The translations under genes were made by a program, and so were the position numbers. Under the pieces are notes generated by a model. It worked only from the letters and a program-made list of their open reading frames with translations, made no database searches and was not told where the DNA came from. From the NCBI RefSeq assembly GCF_002288925.2, contig NW_022098036.1, positions 35,032,444 through 35,096,443 on the forward strand: a stretch of 64,000 bases of DNA. The letters are read 5' to 3'. Positions 34,690-45,782 of this stretch are shown one piece after another. This stretch comes from Delphinapterus leucas (Eukaryota; Chordata; Mammalia; Artiodactyla; Monodontidae). Position 1 is the first letter of the stretch, and each line of letters opens with the position of its first letter.

Positions 34690-35110
34690 GACATCAAGAC
34701 AGGATTAAACGTGCCAGGTTTTATTAGGGGGAAGGCATATGAAAAAACATGGGGAGGGAGCTGGAGGAAGCCTAGAGACTCATCAGACGGTGATGCAAGT
34801 CTGTCTGATCCTCGAGAGAAGAAGGGATGTAAGGAGGGTGGAGAGGACCATACTATACGTTCCAGTGCCTGCAGCCTGGGTAAGGTTCAGGCCATGGAGG
34901 AGATCATTGGTCAGAGGAATACCCCGTCTCCCGGGACAGCACTCTCACTCATTGGCTGGGAGCGCCGTAGGAGGCGTGGCCTGGCAGCGGCAAGGCGGCC
35001 GCTGTGGCGCTCGTCTGTTAAGCTTCTGGGAGGTGTGTGTCTGGGGCCTCCACGTGGCAGTTCAGAGGTGAGAGGAGATGATTTGTGGTTTACAGAGAGT
35101 ATTAAAATTA
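34690..35110. other. Unassigned segment with a CpG-rich patch
   Basis: Contains a 143-codon frame on the plus strand (34,711-35,142) overlapped by other frames and lacking domain features. The middle part, 34,925-35,050, has many CpG and an inverted CCAAT motif (ATTGGCTGG at 34,951-34,959). It may be an ancient repeat or a small cryptic promoter; neither is proven. Confidence 0.3.
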
Positions 35111-35279
35111 CCAAAGGCACGTCTTCCTCAGAAGGGCGGTAAATCTTAATTCTGAGGCTCAGCAAGTATTTACTGAGCGCATACTATTCTTTGACGCCGT
35201 GGAAGACACTGTCGGATCAACTATACATGGTCTCTCCTCCAGAAGCTTATCGGCTAGCTAAGAGATAAGTAAACTCACA

Positions 35280-35400
35280 TGCATTCTCCTGAACCTCAGT
35301 GACCTCATTTCTAAAATGAAGATAACTCCTCCTACCTTGGGTGACATGTAACGATTAGATCCAGTGGCTTCCGTGAACAGGGTAGGTGCTCAACAATAAG
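35280..35400 (+). repeat. MIR SINE fragment
   Basis: Forward MIR second half: GAACCTCAGTGACCTCATTT, CTAAAATGAAGATAACTCC, GTAGGTGCTCAACAATAAG. Confidence 0.65.
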
Positions 35401-36305
35401 ATTTGAATATGAGTTTAAAAAATAACAGTTCGTTGTCTTCCCCATTGTTTCAGCTTCTCTAGTCACTTCAGTTGAGCTGATGTTTTTTTAAGTTTTCGAA
35501 GAAACTTTTGACTTAGGATGTGTGCTTTCCTTGTAATTACGCTCATCAACAGTCCCCTGAGGCTTTTTCTTTAAACATATTTCAAGTAAAAGAACCTCAG
35601 TTTAAATGTGCGATCCGCACCAAGGGAAGATTTGCCACATTTAAGGACATCTCAGGGGGAAGGCTCAGTGCTGTGTGCTTGGCCCAGTGAGCTCGCTGCC
35701 AGGGTTGATTTCTTACCTCTTAACCCCAAGGCCACGTTCAGTTTGTTCTTTGTTACAGCACAGGCATTGGGACATTGCTTGGTCAGGGTTCTTTCTGTAG
35801 ATGAGGGCTCCCACCTGCAACCCTTTTCTCTGGTATTACTCTTTCAGTACACTTCCCCCCCTTCCATGTTGCCTTGTGAAGCTCATCTTATCCTAGTTTC
35901 CCCCGGTGAGTTGGCCTGTTCTCTCTAGGAACTGGTTTTAATTCAACCACTATTCCCCGAGCAATTTACTAGTAAATGTGGATATTATGCTTCAGTATTC
36001 TGATGTATAGAATGATGGGGGGGTGGACTGGCTAAGGCATAAAATGACATGAAACATAAACTACTCTTAAAAAATAATCTGTATCTATATTTATGTCTGT
36101 ATCTCAAAGAATCATGGGAATGAAGAGGAAACAGGTTTTCCAGGTGAGAAGGCAACCTTTGGTCTGGGGCTCAAGGTTAATCATCAGAGAAAGGGGTGAA
36201 AGAGATTCCATGCTGGGGAAGTAGTACAAGCAACAGCGGGTGTGTTTGCCATGCTCTAGGGAGACAAGGAGTTTGTAATGGCTGGAAGATTGGGAGGGAT
36301 TCAAG
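35401..36305. other. Unique sequence
   Basis: No repeat or exon recognised; frames at 35,608-35,928 show no family features. Confidence 0.35.
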
Positions 36306-36750
36306 TGTTACCGAGTCTAAGCTCATACTGCTCGCTGCACGACAGGCCAATAATTGAGAGACGAGTTGTTGGGGCCAGGAATAACGACTTTATTCGGAAA
36401 GCCGGCAGACCAAGAAGATGGTGGACTCATGCCCCAAAGAACCATCTCGCCTGAGTTAGAATTCAGGCTCCTTTTATACTAAAAGGGGAGGGAGTAAAGT
36501 CAAACACTTCCTGGTTCCCATCAGCCTCTGGAGGGGATGTGTTAATTTCTTCCTCCCTGCAGTCATTCACAGGTGGGCCTGGTCAGGATGTTTCCTGTGA
36601 GCTAAACAAAGGTATTTTAGCTTAGTGCTCATTACCTGGGAAGCAGGGCTCCCAGAGATGGGCCATTATGTATAATTTAAGCTTACAGGCAACATCCCTT
36701 TAGTGGTTAACTTGTAATAGAATACAAAATGTTCTTCCCTATTACCCAAG
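36306..36750 (-). mobile_element. Solo LTR of an endogenous retrovirus
   Basis: On the minus strand there is an LTR-like promoter order: a TATA box (AGTATAAAAGGAGCC, core at 36,470-36,480), then about 80 bases on an AATAAA polyadenylation signal (plus CTTTATT at 36,388-36,394), then a U5-like region ending in CA at 36,306. No gag, pol, env or primer-binding region follows, so this looks like a solo LTR left by recombination. The far boundary near 36,750 is uncertain and no TSD was found. The family is not named. Confidence 0.65.
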
Positions 36751-37499
36751 GACAGATGAGAAAGGTGGGGTGGTAGGTAAACCATGGTGATCCTTGAAAA
36801 ACTTGTTCAGGAGCATCATAGGTCAAGGAGAGCCGTTGGTGTTTTATAAGCAGGGGACAAAGTTTGAGCTGTTTTTAGAAAACAGTGTCTAGTTAAGGAC
36901 AGAAATGAGACAGGGTGAGCAGCGGCCAGAGTAGTGGAGTGATTTAGGTGAGAGAGAATCGTTTCTGTAGAAATGAATGTGAGGGGCAGATCTGAGAGAT
37001 AGAAGGGATGTGGGAATGGAGAAGAAGAGGGCTTTGAAGGTGACCCGAGGTTTCCAGCCTGGGCATACTGGGGACAGGGGGTTGGGGAGAGGATGCCACT
37101 GAGATGGGGAACCCAGGAGGAGGGTCCACTAGGCTGGGAATGGGGATCTTCATGGAGATCACAGTGCATTTGAGGGGCTGGCAGGATGTTCGTTGGGACC
37201 TGACACTGGAACTTCAGATCTGGAGCTCAAGAATGTAGTCAGGGCTGAAGATGAAGATTTGGGAGTTGTCATCACAGCGTCATAGTTGAAATGACACATT
37301 GTTTAGCTTCCTCCGCCACCTAAAGAAGGGCTTGGGTTTCCGGCTGCATGGTTGAAGACAGGTGGACGGGTGTTTTCTGGGGCTTGAATGGCTGGACCTG
37401 ATCCCCACAACACAGTCCTTGGATCCCTGAGATTCCAAGAAAGGAGTAGGTTAACCCCGTCCTCCTTTACGTAGCATAGCTTCGCCTCTTCTCCCTCAG

Positions 37500-37538
37500 T
37501 TGTCCAGCTTCTCATTCTGCAAACAACAGCCGGAGAGG
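37500..37538 (+). other. Weak exon-like splice unit (39 bp)
   Basis: A pyrimidine tract ending TTCGCCTCTTCTCCCTCAG directly precedes 39 bases that end at AGAGG|GTGAGTGAG. Acceptor and donor both score well by eye. All three frames are open, which is not informative at this length. May be chance. Confidence 0.15.
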
Positions 37539-37628
37539 GTGAGTGAGGGCCAATTCAACAGCTGTGCACTGGAAACCAAGAAGGCATCCAGGATGAAGAT
37601 ACTGTCTGGCTACAGCTGCTGCTGAGAT

Positions 37629-37629
<1 letters not shown>

Positions 37630-37663
<34 letters not shown>

Positions 37664-37713
37664 TGAGAGAGAGAGAGAGAGAGAGAGAAAGGGAGAGAGA
37701 AAGGGAGAGAGAA
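37630..37713. repeat. (GT)n-(GA)n compound microsatellite
   Basis: About 15 GT units followed by GAGTGAGAGA and GA/GGGA units. Confidence 0.97.
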
Positions 37714-37977
37714 ACTCATAGCAGGGAGTGGGTAAAAATTGGTGGCCAGCTAAAAAAAAACACACACACAAAATAACAGGTTTAATTTACTTTATTTTTC
37801 TTGTATAAAACTCTGTGGAGTCTGCACAGAGGCTCTGGTGTGGGTCTTTAAAAGATGGTCAGTGAATTCCTGATAGGGAGACTTGGTGAATGTGATCTCT
37901 TTCCAGAGGTCAAGGGCAAGACAGCTGTGGGTCTTAGGGACAGCATCAGAGGCAGCTCCCTTGGCCTCCCATTCCAG

Positions 37978-38013
37978 GGTCCCCGGGGTCTCCAGGGACC
38001 TCCAGGCCCTCCC
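37978..38013 (+). other. Collagen-like 36-bp open segment after an acceptor-like site
   Basis: The plus strand has a pyrimidine-rich run ending CTCCCATTCCAG, followed in phase by twelve codons reading [12 protein letters not shown], four Gly-X-Y triplets. Fibril and transmembrane collagens have exons that begin with a whole Gly codon and are often 36, 45 or 54 bp. However, no donor follows: the next bases are GCAGCATC, and the first usable GT is near 38,061. No neighbouring collagen exons were found. Probably chance in GC-rich DNA. Confidence 0.12.
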
Positions 38014-38500
38014 GCAGCATCACCCACCATTTGGGGTTTTCTAGAAGCAGCACTGGCCAACCTTTTAAAAGGTGGTAAATTCGTTTTTAAAAAGTTTTAA
38101 TTCTGTACCAAAGATGATCTCACTTCATATTTTATTCCAAATCCTGGTGACTAGAACCTTTCAGGGTCCCCCGGTTGCAGGTGATTAGCTTTTGCTGACA
38201 TACACTGGCCACGGTGTCAGTGGAGGGTGTTCAGAGAGTCTGAGTTTGGCTGGAAACTGCCTCCAGGCTAATGCCTCAGGGAGAAGCACAGGGATCTAGA
38301 AATACGTGAAAAGATTAAAAGTTCAAGAAAAGGCTGTTGTCCCCAATCCCAGTGGAAGAGAGGCCTCTTCCTGGAAAGTGATTAGGGATTTGTGTGTGTG
38401 GTTTTGTTCTTGGCCAAACAAAAGTAATCTGTTTCTAATCATAATTTGGATTACCCCTCATACTAACCAGATGTTTGTTGTCTGAGGAGGCCATTCCTCA

Positions 38501-38558
38501 GGTCCCAAAGAGCATGACAGACCTCCCCCCGAGAGCCAGGAAACTCCCAGCTAGTAGG
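38501..38558 (+). repeat. 58-bp duplicated segment, copy 1
   Basis: Starts GGTCCCAAAG, contains GAGAGCCAGGAAACTCC and ends in CTAGTAGG. Matches positions 39,063-39,120 with 7 differences in the first 55 bases. Confidence 0.85.
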
Positions 38559-38696
38559 CTCTTTCTAACTGCTGCCTCTTCCTGCTGGGAAAGGGCTGGA
38601 AGGAGCCCTTCCCCAGTATCTGGGCTTCTTCAGCCTGTGGCTGTCCCCTTTGGTCCCTGTTGGTTCTCAGAAGAGCAATTGCCCCCCTACTCCCCG

Positions 38697-38865
38697 GACA
38701 CTTGACAATGTTTGGTCACTTTGGGTTGTCACCATTGAGGGGAGGGATGGTGCTAGTGTCATCTAAGGTCAGCGATGCTGCTAAACATCCCACAATGCAC
38801 GTGACAGCCGCCCCCCACAGCAAAGAGTCATCTGGTCCCAAATGTCAGTTGTACCCTGCAGCACA
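38697..38865 (+). mobile_element. MER5A-like hAT DNA transposon remnant
   Basis: GACAATGTTTGGTCACTTTG, GTTGTCACCATTGAGG, GATGCTGCTAAACATCCCAC, AATGCACGTGACAGCC and CTGGTCCCAAATGTCAGT follow the MER5A (Charlie-type, non-autonomous) consensus order. Confidence 0.82.
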
Positions 38866-39062
38866 GCCAGATCTAAAACTGTACCCTCCCCAATGATGTT
38901 CGTTCCCAAACAGAGAGTTGACAAACCTTCCAGTAGGTAGATGCTGGTAAACCACCATCAACTTTGCCAGTTTCCCTGCTGCAAATGTTCTCACCATATT
39001 TGATATCAACCAACCAAGGTGGTGTCCTTAACGTGGAGTTGGGAAGAGCTGCACAGAGCTCG

Positions 39063-39120
39063 GGTCCCAAAGGGGATGACAAACCTCCACCTGAGAGCCA
39101 GGAAACTCCGGGCTAGTTCC
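39063..39120 (+). repeat. 58-bp duplicated segment, copy 2
   Basis: Direct repeat of 38,501-38,558, in the same orientation and about 560 bp away, with the MER5A-like element between the copies. Confidence 0.85.
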
Positions 39121-39384
39121 AGTAGGGAGGAACTAGCCACCGCAAGCCAGCTCCATTCACTCACTCGGGGCCGCACGATTCTCAAACCTCGGGAAGAACA
39201 AGCAAACCAGCACACTTTCCTGAGAAGGAGTGTGGCTTTCAGAGTTGTGTCAAACCACATTGGAGCCTTAGGCAAAAGGAAGAATCAGTGACACTAATCA
39301 TGCCTTCACTTAACAGTTTGAAATCTTGCTCATCATGGATGTTTTGCATTAATTTTGACTTTGAGAAACTATTGCATTAGATTT

Positions 39385-39516
39385 ATTTTATTTATTTATT
39401 TTTTTTGGCCGTGCCACGTGGCCTGCGGGATCTTAGTTCCCTGACCAGGGATTGAATCCGCGCCCCCTGCAGTGGAAGCGCGGAGTCTTAACCACTGGAC
39501 CGCCAGGGAGGTCCCT
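39385..39516 (-). mobile_element. CHR-type SINE, short form
   Basis: Reverse complement carries the tRNA-like head (ACCTCCCTGGCGGTCCAGTG), a B-box-like GATTCAATCCC and TAAGATCCCGCAGGCC, with the A-rich tail at the left. TAGATTT occurs at both edges (39,378-39,384 and 39,516-39,522), a possible short TSD. Confidence 0.9.
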
Positions 39517-39789
39517 AGATTTTGTATTACCTTTATTCCCTCTCTTCCTCCTCCTCCTTTTTATTCTTCCCCTTCTCTTTTTCCTCTGCCATCCCCTCTC
39601 CTTTTTTTGCTATTTGTAGCAGAATGTTTAAGCTGCCAGAGACAGACCATATAGGTTCCGAGTAGCAAATGGCTCTGTCGCTTAATGACCATATGACTCA
39701 GCACCTGACTTATGAGTCATTGCCGTTTTATATCTGTATACTTTTTTGGCTAATATATAATATGTATACACACATACATATATACATAT

Positions 39790-40020
39790 ATATTTGCTAG
39801 TAAATACTGAGCGTTTACTTTGTGTTGGGCACTTTGCTAATTATTTTATATACATTATCTCATTTAACCTATACACATAGAACATGAGGTTTATGAATGA
39901 GGAAACTGAGGCCCAAAGAGGTTAAATAACCCTCCCAGAGTCACACAGCTAACCAGTGGTGGAGTTGGGATACGTACTAAAGCCTGTCTGATTCTAGAGC
40001 CTGCCCTTTAAACCTCCTGT
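39790..40020 (-). repeat. MIR SINE, near full length
   Basis: Reverse MIR: TTACTTTGTGTTGGGCACTT, TTATCTCATTTAACC, GAGGAAACTGAGGCCCAAAG, GTCACACAGCTAACCAGTGG. Confidence 0.88.
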
Positions 40021-40289
40021 TGTACACGTTTTGGGGGTCAAGCCCCTGCACAGCTTCCTTACGGGAAGTGCAGTGGGTCTGTTTTAGGGCCCCTGTCCCC
40101 ATGAAGGCCTCTAGGAACCCCCGGTGAACTCCTGTGAGCCACACCCAGGCATCGTACGCAGGCCTGGGGTTCCCATTCGGGCCAGCGCCCACCATCGCAA
40201 GGCAAAGCTAGAAAGCCTGGGATTAATTAGGGGATTTATGCTTCCTGCGGAGAGTTCTTGGGAGGAGATGAAATCCATCTGCCAGTGTC

Positions 40290-40455
40290 CTTTTTTCTTT
40301 TTAAAATTTTTATTTTTTATACAGGTTTAAAGGTTACACTCCATTTACAGTCATTACAAAATGTTGGCTACATTGCCCGTGTTGTATGACACATCCTTGT
40401 GCCTGTCTTACACCCAGTAGTTTGTACCTCCCACCCCCCCACCCCTATATCGCAG
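40290..40455 (-). mobile_element. 5'-truncated LINE-1 3' end
   Basis: T-rich start then AAAGGTTACACTCCATTTAC, ACATTGCCCGTGTTGTATGA and CCAGTAGTTTGTACCTCCCA, another cetartiodactyl LINE-1 3' UTR type in reverse. Confidence 0.85.
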
Positions 40456-40914
40456 AAATGGGAGAGAAGTGGTGACAGGTGCTCTGGAAGATCCACAGTT
40501 GCTCGCATTTTCTTCCACCAAATTAGAAACCTTACTTAGAAGATTCGGGCTCTGTCATTAACTAGCTGTGTGTGCAGCCCAGGAGTTGTGTGACAGGTGA
40601 TCCTGCTTCTCGCAGGCTCCTCTAGCTCTTTGCGTCTCAAAGCAAACAAGGATGCCAAGTCAGGTTTCTCTCTGAGGCAAACCCTGAATGACAGCTGCTT
40701 TTCTTTTAAGGAATCCTCACCCGACAGGGAAGGCGAGGAGAAGCACACTCTGCCTGTGGCCCACACCCGTGGGGGCTACTGCTCACAACAGATGGGCTGA
40801 CAAATGCTTGTGCACAATATCCTCCGCTAGATCTGTCTGTAATGCCCCTCCTGGCATCCTGTACTTTTCCAGAAATCACGTATCACAACTCTGCAATAAT
40901 GCAGCTATTTGCGT

Positions 40915-41060
40915 GATTGTTTATTATCTGTCTGCCCTCCGGACTGTAGCTTCAAGAGAGCAGGGCCTGTGTTTACTTTGTTCATTACTTTGTCTCCAAC
41001 CTGAAGCCTGGTACACGCTAGGTTAGTCCTATGTTAGTAGGATGAATGAATGAAGGAAAA
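40915..41060 (+). mobile_element. LINE-2 3' end fragment
   Basis: GTTTATTATCTGTCTGCCC, CTTCAAGAGAGCAGGGCCTG, and AGGATGAATGAATGAAGG fit the L2 terminus. Confidence 0.75.
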
Positions 41061-42099
41061 ACAATGAGACATAATGCATATCCAGATGGGTGGAGGGATA
41101 TCCAGAAGCATAAAGTCAGGCTGGGCAAGGTCTCAAAGTCCCACTCCCCTTCCCTGAAAAGTTGAAGGCAGGGATTCTAATATGATGCCCAAAACAGGGT
41201 AGGAATAACATTCAGCCATGACTTTCCTAGAAAGGGAACTGTGAAATACAGAGGAGATTTTAAATCGTACAGATCACACCTGAAGGAGTTAAAATCTGCC
41301 TTCCAGAATATTCTGCTCACTGTAAGGACAACAAGCTATATAACGGTTTCTTGAGAAGGGTGATGCGAAGTCATGGGCCTCAAGGGGCTTTCCTGGCCCT
41401 TGGTCTGCCCCATAGGAAACACAGCTCCGTCTCTCAGGGACCACCTTGAAATGGACTGGAGCTGCCCTTTGGGCTGGGTGGAGCCTCTGGGGCTAGATGT
41501 TGGATTTGGGGGTGTGGCTCCTAGAAAGAAGTCACAGCGAATATTGAGACAGGAGCAGCCCCTGGTTTCTCCAAGGTCTTGTTTTGACTCAACACTCCAG
41601 GTGGGAGAGAAACCAGAGAGGTAGCACTAGCTAAGCAAAAGTTCATTTAAAACTTAGCCTCTTAATTGTCCATATCCATTAAGACAGTGACCATGAGCTT
41701 ATAGTTCACTCTCCAGGGCCAAGCAAGTTGCACTGATTTTGAAAGTAGCCAGCTTTGAAGAACCAATTCACCCAATTCTAAAATGAACCATTCTTTATGG
41801 AAGCAGTGCCGCACTTCAGGACCACAAAATGGGCTTAGGAGATGAGAAAAGGGCACTTCTGTGAAGTCAGGATATGGGGTGTCTCAGAGGAGATAGGTTA
41901 ATAAAAGGAGACAGGCAACTTCACAGAAGGAAATGGATTCTCCTTTGATTAATGATGTGCAGGAAAACTTGACGTCATTATTAACGCTTATAGTATACAG
42001 ATAAAATGGGCCCCACCCTAATGTGAGCACAGGGCAGGATGTGAAGAATTCCACGGCTTTGTCACCATTTAAAAAAGTCTCTCTCTCTCTGCATTTGCA

Positions 42100-42132
<33 letters not shown>

Positions 42133-42959
42133 TAAGGGTTTCAAGAGAAATGGTGGTGGTAGTTTACAGAGTAAGACAGAATTGTTGTGTTTCTACTTTC
42201 AGCTCTTAGGGGGAAGATACATAATGATTCATTACTGTTTGAAAAGTGCTCTGAGATCCTCTGATGAAAGGTAATTAGAAGTCAGAGATGTGAGTCCTGG
42301 ATGTGTGATGACAGCCTGTGATTATCTTTTGGAGTGGTGCTAGACTATCTAGAATGCACTTCTCTCCTCCATCTCCGCCAAACAGGAAAATGGGTGCAGG
42401 GAGGGCAGGGCTGGCAGGAACAGGAGGTGTCAGGCAAAGCCCGTAGTATTTCATATTAACCGGGAGGAAGACAGCCTGGGGACCTGGGGTCTGCGCTGAA
42501 GCTGCATGTCTGAGTGTGACCAGGGCCTGCCTTCCTTCCCCAGGGGAGTTTGCCCCCGCCCTCCACTGCCCCTTGCAATCTGAACTCTGTTGCTTTTTAG
42601 GGTGGTCTATTTGGTCAAGTTCTCCCAAAGGATTTAATGATCACTGTCTTGTCGCAGTGGAGACAACCTTCTGATTTGCAGGAGAACTGCAGCATTGTTT
42701 TCTGTTGTATTGATATCTGGGTAACAATCGTCAGCCATTAAAACCTTTATCATTCTCCGCATTTATGGATCTGCTTTTCTTAGATCATCCTTTCTTCAAC
42801 GAAGTCTTATTTTGAGAGGAAAAAGCTCTGTCTACTATCCAGGACATAGCTAGAGCGACGCCACCTTGCAGTCAGGCAGCATCTCTGACTGCAGGTGTCA
42901 GCGGCAGCCGCGTGTGGTGGTCAAACCTCAACTCCAGAGGTGGCTCCAGTTCTGGATCT
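41061..42959. other. Mostly unique sequence with one (GT)n tract
   Basis: No gene recognised. A (GT)n microsatellite occupies 42,101-42,132. The minus-strand frame at 42,275-42,628 (117 codons) shows no domain features. Confidence 0.35.
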
Positions 42960-43165
42960 GCTGCCCCTACTCACAGGATTTTAGGCAAGTTATTCAACCC
43001 CTCAGAGTCATGGTTTCCTCATTTGTGAAACAGAATAAGAAAGTATCTCCCTCTTTGTGTTACTGTAAGCATTTAAAGAGTAATTATGTATAACACATAA
43101 CAAGCCCTCATATATAGGAAGCACCAAATAAGTGCTTGCTGCTGCTGCTTCTATTACTACCACTA
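42960..43165 (+). repeat. MIR SINE fragment
   Basis: Forward MIR: TTTTAGGCAAGTTATTCAAC, CATGGTTTCCTCATTTGTGA, GCACCAAATAAGTGCTTGC. Confidence 0.75.
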
Positions 43166-45423
43166 TTATTATTATTCCCTAAAAAACTATAGGCTGATTT
43201 AGAGCACATTATTATGAGTATTATTTCCATCATAATTACAGTCTCCTAAAGAAACTAAGGATTTAAAGCAAAATGCTCAAGTAGATAAAATTATTTTTGG
43301 TATTCTCCCACTTCTATTCTTAGTTTCTCCCTTTTTCTTTTGGCTCTTCCGAATTGCTGACACATTACCATGTGTCTGATCAGTATCATGGCTTAAGGTT
43401 TTAGAGATGTGTTAAACATATGCCCTATGAGTGTAAGCTACTTAAGGTACAAATACCTACGAGGGTGAATTCACACTTTCAAAGGAGACTGAAAGCTTGA
43501 TGCTTTTCTGAAAGATGCAGTAATAAACTCTGTAGACTTCCAGAACTTTAAATCTGGACTGCAGGGGCCATCAAGTTCAAGCCCAGAGTAGGCAAATGAT
43601 TCACCCTTGGAGACAGGCATAGTTGGTTAGTGACAGAGTGGGTCTAGAGTCTTGGGTTAAATTAGTCAATAAATGAACATGGTATGATTCCTTATAAAGC
43701 TGCTTTTACTGAACTGCACTGTGGCAATATGCCATCAGTCTCCAGGAAAGGATGTTATAAGATTGCTTGTAAAACTTCTTTTATGCACTGACGGGGGTGT
43801 TGCTGAGGATGTCATCCTGATACTTTTTATGAGGACACTTGAGGGGCCGTATCTTTCACTTCGAAGTACTGGGAATAGCTGGTGCTTATGAGACAATTGT
43901 TTTCATCTGATGAATGCCCTGAACTTTTTATGTGATCATTGATCCGGTGATCAATGCTTTTTGCATTGGCCACTGGGAAGCTCAAGAACAAATGTACATT
44001 CTATCTCTGTGAATAAAAGCCAATAGCTACTACAAGTTACAGATGTTCATTACAGCTGAAAACTTTGTAGGCAGTTTTTCTAAGCTGTGTTCTACTGATC
44101 ACTGGCATCCTCTGACACTATGGGTATTTCCTGGGAGGAAGAGGAGTTTTGGGGTCGTTCACATTGCATACTTTACCTCCTTCTTGGATATTCATGATGT
44201 ACGTATTGGTATCTTAAAGACTCTGAGAAGTCTGACAGTTTAGAATCAAAACAAAAAGAACTTTTAAAACTGTGTTTAGCCCTGTACTTGTAAAACGTAT
44301 TTGATCACAGAATCTTCTTTAAAAATTATCTTAGAAGTCTCTAATTTTATATGGAACACGTTTGGGGAATACTGTCTTCAGTAATCTGTAACCTAATCCT
44401 GTTTATTGGATTTGTGTCAGTACAAAAGTTGGCTCTTGACGGGGTAAAATGTGATTCTTTCTGCTCTTGCAGAGCAGATTGAGAGTCCAGGTGTGCATAT
44501 TGGACCACATGACTGATGAGGTCCCTTTGAGCTCTAAAATTCGATGATTTCTGATTGTAAAAATGAAGAAAAGCGTCTCAAGAGTATCTGCTCATAGAAT
44601 AAGAATTTAAGTTTACTAACATGAAGACTAAAGTTAGAGATCAAAACATTGTATGTAACATTTCTGGTGCTATTTATCCACGTCTAATCTAAAAGATTGC
44701 TTTAAAAATCATATTTATAAAAACAACTCTCAGGAGAGTTTACAAAGATGCACATTTCCTTTGAAAAGCCTCTAAGTCGAAAGATATAAGATTTTTCATC
44801 TGAACTCCTGTTTGGTTATAGAATTTACAGCCCCCCTTCCTGCTTTGATAAAGGCTTTTCTAATGGGGGTGGTGCAGCTTCATGGTGTATCTCCAGGGGG
44901 TTGTGCAGCTAGATTTACTGCTGAAGCATGTGGCCCACGCAGAGACTGCATTGTTCATTCACAGGCACCTTTGCCGTTAAGACCCTTCCCTTCCACTCTC
45001 CATTAAAACTCAACAAACAAAAACCAACAGCAAGGTCCTCAAACCCCAGCCACGTAGGTATTACTTGGGTGGGAGCCTGGGACTTGCCTCAGACAACACA
45101 CCCATCTTCTGGAATTGTTCCATCCTCTTGACCAGTGAGCCAGACCCAAGGGGAAATAGCAAGGCAGAATCCCCTTCAAAGAGAGGCGACGGGCTGCGGG
45201 CAGCAAGGACAGGCTCTCATGCCTGGGTCCTTGGTTGGCATCCAGCTTCTCCCACAGCCTCCTGGACGTGGCACCATAACTCCAGTGGCTTTCATTGCCT
45301 CTCTGTGTATGACCAGAGAGGGTGTGATTTCATTATTTCTCTGGGCCACATGTCTCTCTGAATGTATTTCTGAGTTTTTCTCCCTCTTTGACTATGCCTA
45401 CTATGTATCAGGCATTATGTCAC
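43166..45423. other. Long unique stretch
   Basis: No LINE, SINE or exon could be named across most of this 2.2 kb. A small perfect hairpin, CATTGATC-CGGT-GATCAATG, lies at 43,937-43,956. Parts may be conserved non-coding DNA, which sequence alone cannot show. Confidence 0.35.
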
Positions 45424-45440
45424 AAAAATGCATATGCCCC

Positions 45441-45765
45441 AGGACTTCCCTGGTGGCACAGTGGTTAAGAGTCTGCCTGCCAATGCAGGGGACATGGGTC
45501 CGAGCCCTGGTCCAGGAAGATCCCACATGCTGCGGAGCAACTAAGCCTGTGCGCCACAACTACTGAGCCTGTGCTCTAGAGCCCGCGAGCCACAACTACT
45601 GAGCCCGCGTGCCTAGAGCCCCTGCTCTGCAACAGGAGAGGCCACCGCGATGAGAAGCCCGTGCACCACAACCAAGAGTAGCCCCCGCTCGCCGCAACTA
45701 GAGAAAGCCCACACGCAGCAACGAAGACCCAACACAGCCAAAAATAAATAAAGAAATTTATTTTA
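45441..45765 (+). mobile_element. CHR-type SINE, long form
   Basis: AGGACTTCCCTGGTGGCACA head, AAGATCCCACATGCTGCGG body, several ACTACTGAGCC units, ending AACACAGCCAAAAATAAATA. An imperfect 17-bp TSD (14 matches) lies at 45,424-45,440 and 45,766-45,782. Confidence 0.93.
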
Positions 45766-45782
45766 AAAAATGTGCATGCCCC

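Noticed and set aside
34711..35142. 143-codon frame, joint longest in the window
   Set aside because: No domain, signal peptide or homology recognised; overlapped by another long frame in a GC-rich patch where stops are rare.
42101..42132. Regular repeats considered as CRISPR-like array
   Set aside because: Simple (GT)n microsatellite. No array with spacers exists anywhere, as expected for mammalian nuclear DNA.
45135..45566. 143-codon plus-strand frame
   Set aside because: Its C-terminal third is translated CHR SINE (from 45,441), and the rest shows no features.
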